From the NCBI GenBank assembly GCA_009746045.1, contig RPFO01000156.1, forward strand, positions 321,278 through 385,277: 64,000 bases of DNA, in the 5' to 3' direction. Below are positions 54,985-64,000 of the stretch, in pieces. A program made the translations under genes and the position numbers. The notes under the pieces were generated by a model. That model saw nothing but the letters and a program-made list of their open reading frames with translations, was not told where the DNA came from and made no database searches. This DNA comes from Mesostigma viride. Its lineage: Eukaryota; Streptophyta; Mesostigmatophyceae; Mesostigmatales; Mesostigmataceae. Numbering within the stretch: the first letter of the stretch is position 1; the number at the start of each line of letters is the position of its first letter.

Positions 54985-56500
54985 TAATTAATTAATTAGA
55001 CTCGTGCTCCCGTTGGGGAGTCACGGAGCATTAACCCCGATGGATGGATGGATGGATGGATGGATGGGTGCAAACAGTCCTACCGGTCTAATCTATCTAC
55101 ATCAGCTACCTACGACATCTATCTAACAGCATTCTAACTACAACATCTATCTAGACAGCCTCACGCTGCCCTAGGGGAGCTGTCTCAGTGGCGTGCCTCC
55201 CGCGGGTTTGCACACGCGGGCGCTTCCCCACAGGGGGGGGCTCGTTGTCCTCTATGTATGACCTGGGCCCACTTGGCCTTGTCCATCATCTTCGTCCAAA
55301 TCACGGCGAGGCCTAGGCCCCCCATGTCCTCTACTAGCTATTCTTTAAAAGGTGCGGGCCTTGCGCGTCTAACATCACTGGGCCCGGCCCACGTCAGGAG
55401 GTGCCGGCCAGGCTGAGCTGGTCGCAGTCCTGCGGGGGGGCCACGCGAGGTGTCTATACCTGGTTGGTGCGAGCTAAGTGCCCTACTAGCTGCAGGCGCC
55501 GCTGCTTAATGGTGCTGGTGATATATTGCATGCCCTGGTACAGGTCCTCATTGCGGACATGAGCAGCATATCCTACTCTGAAAATGGAACGCAGCATGTT
55601 GGTGACCGCGCCGTCCAGCTTGCGGGCCAGGTCGGCGGTGAGGTCGCCCAGTGTCCTCGAAGAGGGTGGTGTCGTCTGCGTAGATGATGTCTGCCAGCCG
55701 AATCTCCGTGTCCGCTCCGCCATGCCAGTATTTGTTAGAAACCTGCACCCCTGGTTCCCCGCCTACCCACGATGCGGGCAAATCGCTTGCGCGCCTGAAT
55801 CATTATGTATTCGACCACAATAATGGACAGGTAGGGCGACAGCACGCAGCCCTGCCACACACCCTTCTGTAAAGAGCATGCATGGTGGCGTGGTCCCGTA
55901 AGAAGTGCGCACCGAAGTGGTGGACCCTTCATACAGGTTGCGGATGACAGCAATAAGGGGGCGGGGGATCCGGCGGAACAACTTGAGGATGTCCCAAAGC
56001 GCAGGCCAGAAAACCGGCGAATCCAAGGCTTTGATGAAGTCCACCAGCACAAGGTGCAAAGGGGATCGATCGACTCACCAGGCTGAAGGCGTTGCAGTTC
56101 CTCCACCAGTCGGCGAGTAGCGAAGAACGCCTGTACTGTGTTGCAACCTGAACGGAAGCCGTGCTGAGTCTCGCTGAGGTGACCGTCCAGGGCCGTGCGC
56201 AGGCGGTTCAGGATGAGCCGCATAATAAGCTTGATTTAGGGGGGCACTTTGAATGCACAGTTGCACACCCCTCTGTAGTTGCCGGGGTCGGCAGGCGACC
56301 CCTTGTTCTTATTTGTACAGCATCGATCGTGCGAAAACTGTGTTGCCAGGCCGCTAGGGAGGTGGTTGCGTCAATCAACAAGGCTACACATTTCCATCAC
56401 CATTCATGCATATCCATCATGCTGAACGACTTGAGCACGCGGACAAGATAACAGCAGGCTTGAGCTACCATGGTCCGGATTCTCCCGATTTCTGGCCTGC
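54985..56500 (-). mobile_element. LINE-2 copy, minus strand, with an A-type 3' tail
   Basis: From right to left: RT start near 56,290-56,220 (NYRGVQL...), the RT core to 55,670, the C-terminal region to 55,450, a 3' UTR with ACATCTATCTA words, a (TCCA)n tract (55,041-55,067), then GCTCCGTGACTCCCCAACGG and the hairpin CTCCC-CAAC-GGGAG (55007-55020) with a (TTAA)n tail (54,983-54,998). If the RT sequence and tail belong to one element, this directly links the CAAC hairpin to a reverse-transcriptase-bearing family. An A fragment abutting by chance at ~55,034 is the alternative. Confidence 0.65.
55454..56290 (-). pseudogene. LINE-2 reverse transcriptase, frameshifted
   Basis: A YADD-type non-LTR reverse transcriptase broken into three frames. 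Visible: MRLILNRLRTALDGHLSETQ-HGFRSGCNTVQAFF (RT1-RT2); LVLVDFIKALDSPVFWPALW (motif A, catalytic Asp in VDF.KALDS); ATTSVRTSYGTTPPC; KGVWQGCVLSPYLSIIVVEY (motif B); RLADIIYADDTTLFED (motif C, both Asp present); and a C-terminal block NMLRSIFRVGYAAHVRNEDL ... RRLQLVGHLART, typical of APE-type LINEs. Part of the thumb between YADD and the C-terminal block is missing. No endonuclease domain is preserved upstream. The catalytic residues are intact but the protein cannot be made from this copy. Confidence 0.78.
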
Positions 56501-57560
56501 GCTGGTTGTCTCCTTGATACACCATTTATCGGCAGCTATAGCATCTATTATAGAAGCCATGCATGCATGCGCACATGTCTAACTAAATGCGTGTGCCGGA
56601 TGTGCACATACTATATATATGCATGTTCGATGTATGTACGACCCCGCATCCATGCATGATCGATGCATGCAATTAAGCTTCTATTATAACTGGGCGGTCA
56701 GCATGCATTATTGTGTTTCAAGTTGTAGATATCAACTTATGCGTTCAGTATGTGAAGTACTCATATATTCAAAGCACGACGTAGAAATTAAGTAAATTTC
56801 AATTCACTTTTTCAACTTGAAAAGTACGTTGATAGGAGGCTTCCACACATGCATGATGTTGTGCCCCATGATAACTCTTAACTTCATCATTAACTGCTGG
56901 CCCAGCCGACGTACCATGCATGCCCCTCCCACCCAAACCTGGGCGGACAGGCTGAAGCACCACACCACCTCCGCCACGTACCTCCACGTACCATCACGGC
57001 ACAGCTCAAGCAACAAACGCATGCACGACCTCCGCGAGGAGGCCGACATCACCACGCGCAGCCATAATGTCATCACGTCAAGCACTTCGACCAGCCGGCA
57101 GGTACGTGAGGACTCCGAGTCTCTGGCCATAGCCGGCGTTTAAGCGCGACATTAATTAATTATATAATTAAACTCGTGCTCCCGTTGGGGAGTCACGGAG
57201 CACCGAAGTGCTTTTAATCCAGGGCTGTGTGTGCACTACAGGAGAAAGGGCAGAGACCCCCAGTCTCCTTCATGCCAAAGGCATGCCACAGCGCTGCAAT
57301 CGGGCGCGGCTAGCTAAAAGGACAGGCTAACGATCCGGCAAACTGTGGGTGCAATAAGACCCATGTGAGCATATCATAGCAAGGAGCGTGGGCAAGTTTA
57401 AGCGCGACATTCTTACCCCCATGCAACTCACTGGTGAGCTCCGGATGTCGCGCGGCTGTCCGCCTTCCCCGCGCGCGGGGTAAGGCTCGGGACCGGTCGG
57501 CCCCCTTGCTCCCGCACATTTTATTACATGGCACATAAGCCGTTGTTTAGACGGGACGGA
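56501..57560 (+). pseudogene. Family B ORF1 remnant, interrupted by an A element
   Basis: 56,501-56,790 is repeat debris with GCATGCATG words and no gene. 56,880-57,130 encodes in broken frames the B ORF1 middle (HTTSATYLHVPSRHSSSNKR-MHDLREEAD), parallel to HTTSTTSAVAAQLQQQTLDL at 4,640-4,720. 57,396-57,500 continues with the C-terminal half (LTGELRMSRGCPPSPRAG), parallel to GEIELVAHRLPRARG. The A insertion at 57,154-57,395 separates them. Confidence 0.6.
57154..57395 (-). mobile_element. 5'-truncated family A insertion with perfect 16-bp TSD
   Basis: GTTTAAGCGCGACATT occurs at 57138-57153 and again at 57396-57411. Between them, on the minus strand, is the last 242 bp of an A element: TTGCCCACGCTCCTTGCTAT, GTCTTATTGCACCCACAGTT, CCCTTTCTCCTGTAGTGCAC, AGCAC-TTCG-GTGCT, CTCCC-CAAC-GGGAG (57179-57192) and a TTAATTATATAATTAATT tail. 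Truncated 5' end, tail and target duplication are the marks of target-primed reverse transcription. Confidence 0.93.
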
Positions 57561-58197
57561 GGTCCCTATCCGTGAACTCATCGCTTCAAACTGCTGGGGA
57601 GCTAGCCTGCTCCCCGCCACCGGCGCCGACAATGTGGACATCCCGCATCAGCCTGGCCTGGGCTAGCTAGGCTCGGTTCGCTCAAAACCTACTGCCAGGC
57701 ACTCGAAGGCCGGACCTGGGCGAGCACCGCAAGCAAATGCTCTTCAAGGTCGAGGACTCGTCCTCACGGTGCTTACGTATGGCGCCCTAGGCCGACATGC
57801 ATGGATCGCCCTCACGGACACACTGGCCGCCAGCTAGGCTGGACGGCACGGTTTACATGATGCTTCGACAGGTCCTGAATGTAGGGTTTTCCTTACATAG
57901 GTCAGAGTCTTTGTATCAGGGTATGCCTTGCATTTCGGACGATCTGATTACGGGCAGCGTAGGATAGCATTTGTAGGACATCTTGCTCGCACCAGTCAGG
58001 TAGACACTGCCCTTGGTCTGGCCGGTCCCCAGCGGCTTGCCGCCAACCAGGGCGGCATATATGACCTGGCCTGGCCCCAATTAGGACATTCCTAGAAAGT
58101 TGGGTAAATCTGCCACGAGCTACACACAGCTGTTGCTGGCCGACCTATAGCTAGTGGTCCCAGCTAAGTTTGAACACCGCATTCACTCCCTCCTATA
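57561..58197 (+). mobile_element. LINE-2 remnant, plus strand
   Basis: It parallels 7,910-8,515: TTCAAACTGCTGGGGAGCTA, GCCTGGCCTGGGCTAGCTAG, GAGCACCGCAAGCAAATGCT CTTCAAGGTC, CTCACGGTGCTTACGTATGG (LTVLTYGA), CGACAGGTCCTGAATGTAGG GTTTTCC, GGACATCTTGCTCGCACC, GCCCTTGGTCTGGCCGG. Frames are broken by small indels. It stops in ATTCACTCCCTCC (58,181-58,193), where B ORF1 sequence begins; its natural 3' end is missing. Confidence 0.7.
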
Positions 58198-59577
58198 AGT
58201 CAGTCTTCTCATCTTCAAGAGCCCGGCGGACAAGCTTTCGATTCTCAGACGCCGCAAGCGGCTTGAGAAGACCTCCTTCACCTTGGACGACGACTTGACC
58301 CTGGCGCAGCAACAACGGCGGGCAACGGGAGCTATGGCCGGCCGACCTACCTCCAGCTCCGGCAGACCAATTAAGGCGGGGCAGCCGGTGTACTGGAAGG
58401 GGGGGGCCATCGATCTACGTCGGCCACACTACTCCGCTGGCACGCGACCCCCGCGACACCGGCCCGCGGCTCCAGCGACTCCAGACGCCCCAGCTTAGAG
58501 GAATACAGCAGTAGTAGTGTAGAATAGTTAGACCGTGGCGCCTAATTGTACATGCACGCCTACTACAGGCACTATACCAGTTGACTCATGGACATTACCT
58601 AGCCATGTCCATATGTGTGCCCATGATGCGCCACACCCCAGATGATGCCTAGCTGTATCTATTTAGTAGTTATGCTGTGCCCGGCCACGCATGGAGAGCC
58701 ACTCTCTGCTGAGACGCCATGCCCTAGGTAGCTTCTGTATAGCCATGCTGATCTTCCCCCCTCCGGATCTGTCGGTGCCCCTACTAGTAGTCTAGGTGCC
58801 TGAATATACAGCGGTGGGGTGGTCCCACGCGGAATGGGGTAGATTTTTGCAAGAAAAAAACGCTAGTTTCAATCGTCCGAAAAACGGACATTGCGCCGAA
58901 ATTCTTGCCGAAAAATTTGCAGCCGAGCGAATTTTCCGCCGGCCGGAAAGGGTCTCTCTGCAGCTAGACCCTTCGCAAATCGTGCGAAATCGCGCAAAAT
59001 TTGCTGAAATTGACCAAAACCAGGCCAAAAAAGTGTAAAATCATGCGAAATCTTGAAAATTTTGCTGAAATTGACCAAAAACCGACCAAAAAAGTGCAAA
59101 TTCATGCAAAAAAGTTCGATTGTAAAAAAATTACGACATGTAAAAAATGCGTGAATTCATGCGAAAATTTTCAAAGGGTCTCTCTGCAGCTAGACCCCGT
59201 TCGTGTAAAATTATGCCAAATCCTGTGAAATCGTGTGAAATTGTGTGAAATTGTGCGAAAATCGTGCGAAAATCACGCGAAATTGTGCAAAATTTTGCGG
59301 GCGTTCTCAAATCGCCAGAAAAAATTTCGAAACGGAAAGTCGAAAACAGCGTTTTTTTCTTGCAAAATGCGCGAAAAACTACCCCATTCGGCGTGGGACC
59401 ACCCGGTGGGCAGGTGCACTTTGTGCACCCAGAGTACATAGGTGGCAGTTTACATTCCCCCGTGGTGGACCTGCAGGAAGTAGCTAAGAATGTATTAAAA
59501 GCCATAGGCCCCTTATCAGGGCTATGTGCTACATGTACTCCCAATGGAGTTATGTTCCTAAATAATTATTTAATTAA
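58198..59577 (+). mobile_element. Family B 3' half, interrupted by a DNA element
   Basis: 58,205-58,500: ORF1 C-terminal end in shifted frames (KSPADK, RRKRLEKTSFTLDDDLTLAQ, PVYWKG, PATPDAPA and TAG at 58,496). 58,500-58,811 and 59,410-59,520: B 3' UTR (CATGATGCGCCACACCCCAG, CTCTCTGCTGAGACGCCATG, TTTACATTCCCCCGTGG). 59,521-59,577: GTGCTACATG, hairpin ACTCC-CAAT-GGAGT (59537-59550) and tail. The DNA element at 58,818-59,403 splits the 3' UTR. Confidence 0.75.
58818..59403. mobile_element. TIR DNA element, 586 bp, 6-bp TSD
   Basis: GGTGGTCCCACGCGGAATGG GGTAG (58818-58842) against its inverted partner CTACCCCATTCGGCGTGGGA CCACC (59379-59403). A second inverted stretch follows: TGCAAGAAAAAAACGCTAGT at the left, CAGCGTTTTTTTCTTGCA at the right. 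The flanks are CGGTGG (58812-58817 and 59404-59409), and the undisturbed B 3' UTR near 62,637-62,650 supports the empty site. The AT-rich interior repeats AAATTGACCAAAA, CGTGCGAAAT and GGGTCTCTCTGCAGCTAGAC (58,949 and 59,176). No transposase; a non-autonomous element. Confidence 0.8.
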
Positions 59578-59882
59578 TTCACTCCCTCTCTCTTAATTGC
59601 TTGGACTGCTATGCAGAACAATTAGAAGAGATGGCAGACGATTGTTCAGGCTCACATGCACGCCAGCCAGCCCCTGTGCATTGGCAAGCCCCCTGAGTCC
59701 CCCCAAGAGGAAGGGGCGCTGTGCTGAGTAGAATAGGTAGGGTTTTCTAGACTAGATTAGCTTAGAGTTGAACAATAACTAGTTCGGTTTCACGGCTTCG
59801 CCTCCATCCATCCAGCAAGGAATATGTGCTACACATGATCTCCCAACGGAGTCATGTTATAATTTAATTTAATTTAATTTAA
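59578..59882 (+). mobile_element. LINE-2 3' UTR, 5'-truncated
   Basis: Matches 8,512-8,798 along its length: ACTCCCTCTCTC, TTGGACTGCTATGCAGAACA ATTAGAAGAG, GGCAAGCCCCC, GTGCTGAGTAG, GGTTTTCTAGACTAGATTAG CTTAGA. It ends with AAGGAATATGTGCTACACAT, the hairpin CTCC-CAAC-GGAG (59840-59851) and four TTTAA units. A recent-looking 3' end with no coding part. Confidence 0.78.
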
Positions 59883-60890
59883 AGCTGTTGTTTACGCCGC
59901 AAGAAGCTCTCGAGGACTTCCTACACGCCATGCTGGACGACGGCTTGACCCTGGCGCAGCAATGAACGGCGACGGGAGCTACGGCCGACCTACCTCCAGC
60001 TCCGGCAGATCACAGGGGGAAGCCATATATATAGTGGTCACTACCTTGCCTGCGCATCCATGGGGGCCAACAGAATCAGAATTGGTATTTGTATTTGCAC
60101 ACTGTCCTCCTGACGGTGGTGCTCGCCATGGTTCGGTCGGTTTTCCCCCACGCGAACATCCGGTCCGAGGATGCGGATGGCGCTGCCTTCTATTCCCGGC
60201 CAACCACCGGCCTGACATCGTGGTGCTGGACTTTGAGGGGGTGGCCGGCATCTGCTTATTGACGTTTCGTTGGCGCGGCCCTTGGCTCTTAGCCACGTGG
60301 CTGGGGCCTCCCTCACGGCAGGTTACACGGCGGACCGGGCGGAGCGGGCCAAGCTCCTGGCCTACGGCGACGTCGGGCACCATCGTGTGGTGCCCTTTGT
60401 CCTGGAGGAGTTTGGGGCCATGGGGCCCCTGACCTCCGCCTTCTTCAAGGAGTGTTGCCGGCTCCGGGAGGACCGGCTGGACCTGGAGGGCCAGCGGGCC
60501 CCATGGTCGGCGCGGACCTGGACGTCATATTGGCGCGTCAGCGCTTGTCGGTGGCGCTGACTCGGGCCATGGCTGACGTCATGCTCCGCCGTACACGGGC
60601 TGATTTTGCGGTGCAGCAGGGCTATTAGGTTCCTCCCGTTAGGCGTTTCCATTGGTCTTATCGTCGTATAGCGCTTTGACATGGCTCTGTATATAGGTTT
60701 ATAGCTGGGCGTGTGCTTTGGTTTGAGTGATTTCACTCTGCTGTAAGTAATTATATTTTTATAATATATATAGTGGACCTCGGGCCGGGGGCCCGCGGTC
60801 ATCCACGCCAACCACAAGCCCTGGTAGGCGCCCCCTAGTGCCCCCCAGCGACCCCGGCTTAGCGGGGGATATATAGCAATAGCGGAGATA
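59883..60890 (+). mobile_element. Family B ORF1 end, interrupted by LINE-1
   Basis: 59,890-60,024: CGCCGCAAGAAGCTCTCGAG, GGCTTGACCCTGGCGCAGCA (B ORF1 C-terminal domain, broken frames). LINE-1 occupies 60,038-60,763. 60,777-60,870 continues the B ORF1 end (CGGTCATCCACGCCAACCAC AAGCCCTGG, equivalent to the IYVGHKPW segment) and its stop region. Around 60,885 the sequence changes to family A 3' UTR. Confidence 0.7.
60038..60763 (+). mobile_element. LINE-1 3' end (endonuclease region), perfect 13-bp TSD
   Basis: ATATATATAGTGG flanks both sides (60025-60037 and 60764-60776). The 726-bp body is the 3' part of the element at 11,077-14,093, very similar in sequence: part of the zinc-knuckle downstream region, the endonuclease block (PDIVVLDFEG, LLIDVS, split by a frameshift near 60,235), ALSHVAGASLTAGYTADRAE, FVLEEFGAMGPLTSAFFKEC, and the 3' UTR with GAGTG-ATTT-CACTC, ending AATTATATTTTTATA. 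A 5'-truncated, non-functional insertion. Confidence 0.93.
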
Positions 60891-62145
60891 GTCAGCTTGC
60901 ACAGCCATGCTACGTCTTCGCTATGATCAGATTACTTGCCCACGCTCCTTGTTATGCCATTGGTAGTCACTGCAGCTATGGCAGCCACTGGCGAATGCAC
61001 TGGCGAATTAATTAATTAGAAACATAACTCCGTTGGGAGTACATGTAGCACATATCCCTGAGCAGGGGCATATGGCTTTTAATACATTCTGGGCTACTTC
61101 CTGCAAGGGTGGGAATGTAAGCGACCCTTGCTCTAGGTGCACCAGGGCACCTGCACCCTCATTTAATCTTCACACTATGCCCAGCTAAGGGGGAGTATGT
61201 TATGTGGGGGAAGATCATCATAACTATACACGAGCTAGGACATGGCTTCTCGGCAGAGAGCATCTCTCTGCATGGCATAGCATGGCTAAATTCTTAATGC
61301 AACATCCATGGGGCCGGTCCCATTATAGGCATGGCTTGGCTAAATTCTGAAGGCAACATCCATGGGGTCCCATTATAGGCATGGCTTGGCTAAATTCTGT
61401 AGGCAACATCCATGGGGGCCATTATGGGCGCACATGCGCTGGGGCCGCGTGGTAGGGCTAAGCCTTACTAATCTACACTACTGCTATATGTCCTAGACTG
61501 CATGGGTTTGCTGAGGTGGCAGGGGGTGCCTGCCAGGGCTTGTGGTCAACGTGGATGACGTCCCCCCTCCAGTATACCGGTTTCCCCCCTGCGCTCTGCC
61601 GTATCTGGAGGTAGGTCGGCCATAGCTCGCGTCGCTGTTGTTGCTGGGCCAGGGTCAGGTCGTCGTCCAGCATGAAGTGAGTCCCCGAGAGCTTCTTGCG
61701 GCCTTGAAGAAACAACAGCTTGTCCGCCATGTACTTAAAGGTGAGGAGCACGGGTGCCGGGCCAGCCTTACCCCGCGCGCGGGGGAGGCGAACAGCCGAC
61801 ATGTCCAGCTCACCAGTAATGCGCATGGGGGCAAAAATGTTGCGCCTAAATGGCCGCAAGTTCTAAGAGTCGTCGAGTCCTCACCTGCCGGCTGGTCGAA
61901 GTGCTTGACTATGACGTTGTGGCTGCGCTGGGTGCGGTCGGCCTCCTCGCGGAGCTCGAGGGCACTGGCGAATGCACTGGCTATAGTGCCGAATGCAGCT
62001 GTGGCATGCCTTAATTAGGCATGAAGGAGACTGGGGGTCTCTGCCCTTTCTCCTGTTGTGCACACTCATGCAGGAATTAAAAGCACTTCGGTGCTCCGTG
62101 ACTCCCCAACGGGAGCACGAGTTTAAATAATTAATTAGTTAATTG
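60891..62145 (+). mobile_element. Family A 3' UTR interrupted by a minus-strand B copy
   Basis: 60,895-60,985 and 61,982-62,145 together make one A 3' end: CTTCGCTATGATCAGATTAC TTGCCCACGC, then GCCGAATGCAGCTGTGGCAT, GAAGGAGACTGGGGGTCTCT, AGCAC-TTCG-GTGCT, CTCCC-CAAC-GGGAG (62102-62115) and tail. The B copy sits between perfect 19-bp duplications CACTGGCGAATGCACTGGC (60986-61004 and 61963-61981). The target contains an internal ACTGGCGAATGC / CACTGGC repeat. Confidence 0.85.
61005..61962 (-). mobile_element. 5'-truncated family B insertion, 958 bp, 19-bp TSD
   Basis: On the minus strand: the ORF1 region from LREEADRTQRSHNVIVKHFD (61,955-61,890) through ...ITGELDMSAVRLPRARGKAG, PVLLTFKYMADKLLFLQ, HFMLDDDLTLAQQQQRRELW, PVYWRGDVIHVDHKPWQAPP to a stop, then the whole B 3' UTR, hairpin ACTCC-CAAC-GGAGT (61027-61040) and tail AATTAATTAATTC. 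The 3' UTR contains a ~62-bp tandem duplication (GCATGGCTTGGCTAAATTCT, 61,330-61,410). The 128-codon C-terminal frame (61,473-61,859) is uninterrupted from an internal ATG, but the protein's N-terminal half is absent. Confidence 0.88.
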
Positions 62146-62830
62146 TTATGCCATGCTCACATGGGTCTTATTGCACCCACAGATTGCCGGATCGTTAGCG
62201 TGTCCGTTTAGCTAGTGTGCCCGAATGCAGCTGTGGCATGCATTAGGCATCAAGGAGACTGGGGCCGTCTCTGCCCTTTCTCCTGTTGTGCACACACAGG
62301 GATTGAAAGCACTTCGGTGCTCCTGTACTCCCCAACGGGAGCACATGTTTAATTAATTAATACATACGGGAGCACAAATTAATTAATTAATAATGGAGAC
62401 TAGCTAGTCAGGCTTAGCTTAGCACGTGGCCCACGCCTGCGCGCATGTGCGCCTATGATGGGACTTCCCACGGACGATGCATTCAGAATTTAGCTTAGCG
62501 TTCCCTATGCATGCAGATCATCATGGCGTCTCAGCAGAGCTACTCTCTGCTGAGACTCCATGCTCTAGTTGTTTTATAGCCATACGTGATGATCTTCCGT
62601 ATACCCTATATGTCCGCACCTTAGCTGCTGGAATACATAGTGGTGCAGGCGCCCTTTGTGCGCACCCAGAGCACCTGTGTAGTTTACACCCTACCCCTGC
62701 AGGAAGTATAGCCCAAATGTATTAATTATATAAAAGCCTTCTCAGGGATATGTGCTACATGTGCTCCCAACGGAGATTAGTTAATAGACACGTGACTGCG
62801 TCACGGAGATATGTTCCAAGTTAATAATTT
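62146..62830 (+). mobile_element. Tandem A and B 3' ends with a family C micro-insertion
   Basis: 62,146-62,375: A 3' UTR (TGCTCACATGGGTCTTATTG, CACTTCGGTGCTCC, CTCCC-CAAC-GGGAG at 62328-62341) with a doubled tail in which CGGGAGCACA is repeated. 62,376-62,763: B 3' UTR (GTGGCCCACGCCTGCGCGCA, CTCTCTGCTGAGACTCCATG). 62,764-62,775: hairpin CTCC-CAAC-GGAG. The tail is split by ATTAGTTAATAGACACGTGA CTGCGTC, the last ~27 bp of family C in reverse, flanked by ACGGAG on both sides (62770-62775 and 62803-62808); ATATGTTCCAAGTTAATAA then completes the B end. Confidence 0.72.
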
Positions 62831-63122
62831 TATTTTCATCATTAATTAATTCCATAATATAGATCAATAATACTACCACCAAACGCGCATAAATATCAAT
62901 CATCACACATAAATAAGAAAAATCTCTGTTACTCCATACTTGAAAGAATAAACAAGAATAGGGGACATCCACACTTGAAAGAACAAGGAGACAAAAATTG
63001 CTTGGACAGAATCCAGAATCTGGTCTCCTTCCCCCAGGACCTTGCTGTGGGGACATGATAATTGCCAGCTCATCTGCAGCTTCTGGACATCATCTGTCTT
63101 TACATTATCAATCATGATCTTG
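62831..63122. other. AT-rich stretch, nothing recognised
   Basis: AT-rich DNA (ATAAATAAGAAAAATCTCTG and similar) with two near-copies of CACTTGAAAGAA (62,936-62,950 and 62,970-62,985), each followed by an AACAAG-type segment. No gene, hairpin or known local repeat beyond 62,830. It may be the 3' flank of the doubtful minus-strand gene that follows. Confidence 0.4.
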
Positions 63123-63962
63123 TCAGCCACGTGCGCCCGGTGGCCAGTGCCGTCTCGTCTGCCACATCCCCCAGATGCATCCATGCGGGGGCATGATCGG
63201 CCGGCTGAGATGCTGAAGTAGGTTACGATGACAACGGCTCACGCTCAAATACCAGTTGAAGTGTTTTTTCCCTTCTCCTGACCTTTCCGATACCGAATTT
63301 CTCTTGGAGCACAGGGACCGGAAGGATGACCTGAGCGTAGGCACAGCATCGTCACAAGACAAGCGACAATTCCTCATCAGATCATTGACCGCTTCCACAT
63401 CATAAACTGAACGGCTATTCTATTCCACCGACACTGTGATGGATACCCCCTGTTCATCAACAAGGCACATGACGTAGACGAACTCGACAGCAATAGGCCT
63501 CACTACTACTAGGGGTAAAGCTTGCATGGCCAGTCGACGGCAAACCAAGCTTGCTTCGGTGTGAAACAACAGAGATATATCGGCCGCAAACCACGGGTGG
63601 CCGCGTGGACGACACCTAGCAGCAGCAACGCTTCCAGGGGGTGACCCCAAGGGTTTGGCGTCACTTGGCACACAAAAAAAAGTGAAGGCCATGGCCAGAT
63701 GGGCCACAGGAGGTTCGTGGCAAGACGACACGCGATAGAACCAGCTTGCATCATTACCTGCAGCCTGCCCCGCCCCTTGGTAAACGTCACGGTGAGGCAT
63801 TGCCCAAGGATCTCCACATCTGCCAGGTCGGCACTGCCCTCCTGCCCAGCACAGAAAGGGATGTCCAGAAGCAGATGGAAAAAGAGAGAAAGGCCCCACA
63901 TGAGGCCAGGGGTGATGGTGACATGTGCCACGCCGATGCCACAATGTCTTGTTGCAATACAA
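63123..63962 (-). pseudogene. Doubtful partial gene or retroelement remnant at the window edge
   Basis: No family recognised. On the minus strand one frame is open from the right edge to 63,420 (stop) and then again from 63,419 to 63,123, with a single TAG between: ...VVVRPIAVEFVYVMCLVDEQ, stop, NSRSVYDVEAVNDLMRNCRL-SCDDAVPTLRSS. A different frame has a plausible exon bounded by TTTCTGTGCTGGGCAG| and |GTAATG (about 63,760-63,848): DLADVEILGQCLTVTFTKGR. So this may be an intron-containing gene continuing past the window or a decayed one. I cannot choose between them from this sequence. Confidence 0.22.
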
Positions 63963-64000
63963 GGCAATGGGAATGTGGAGGGCAGATGCTAATGCCGACG

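Overview
This is nuclear DNA from an intron-rich, GC-rich, ciliated eukaryote, most likely a green alga of the Chlorophyceae. The evidence is a uS11/RPS14 gene of green-lineage type, two ciliary genes, GTGGGT/GTGAGT donors with CAG acceptors, GC-rich third codon positions and a dense load of non-LTR retrotransposons. The group assignment is inference; no marker fixes the species. I rebuilt exons by eye from reading frame, splice sites and family conservation, without transcript data. || Layout. 1-1,700: simple repeats and a ~183-bp satellite. 1,815-18,500: a nested transposon cluster. Bases 18,763-53,282 hold the four credible host genes: a secreted SOUL haem-binding protein (minus, 5 exons), RPS14 (plus, 6 exons, the first only the ATG), a ~2,125-residue CEP162-like protein (minus, 18 exons over 20 kb) and a BART-domain CFAP36-like protein (plus, 3 exons). 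SOUL/RPS14 and CEP162/CFAP36 are two head-to-head pairs; RPS14 and CEP162 converge. 54,366-62,830: a second nested transposon cluster. 62,831-64,000: unassigned sequence with a doubtful partial gene. || Transposons. I use local names. Families A and B carry one L1-ORF1-like gene (coiled coil, RRM-like region, C-terminal domain) and no reverse transcriptase; one full-length A copy is present. LINE-2 is a YADD-type reverse-transcriptase family present only as remnants. A, B and LINE-2 share a small 3'-terminal hairpin with a CAAC-type loop followed by a TTAA/TTTAA-type tail, suggesting that LINE-2 mobilises A and B. LINE-1 is a different family, with a YLDD reverse transcriptase, a CCHC knuckle and a restriction-like endonuclease. 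Family C is a short dispersed repeat with another 3' hairpin. Three cut-and-paste elements with target duplications (one of hAT type) sit inside A or B copies, and nearly every boundary can be read from a duplicated target or a paralogous empty site. || Main observation. In three of the four host genes many introns contain repeated copies of their own splice junction: a short piece of exon edge plus the adjacent donor or acceptor, either as a tandem minisatellite (98 bp in SOUL, about 56 bp in CEP162 intron 1) or as dispersed degenerate copies. I count at least a dozen such junctions. The introns appear to have grown by reiterating splice junctions, leaving arrays of decoy splice sites.
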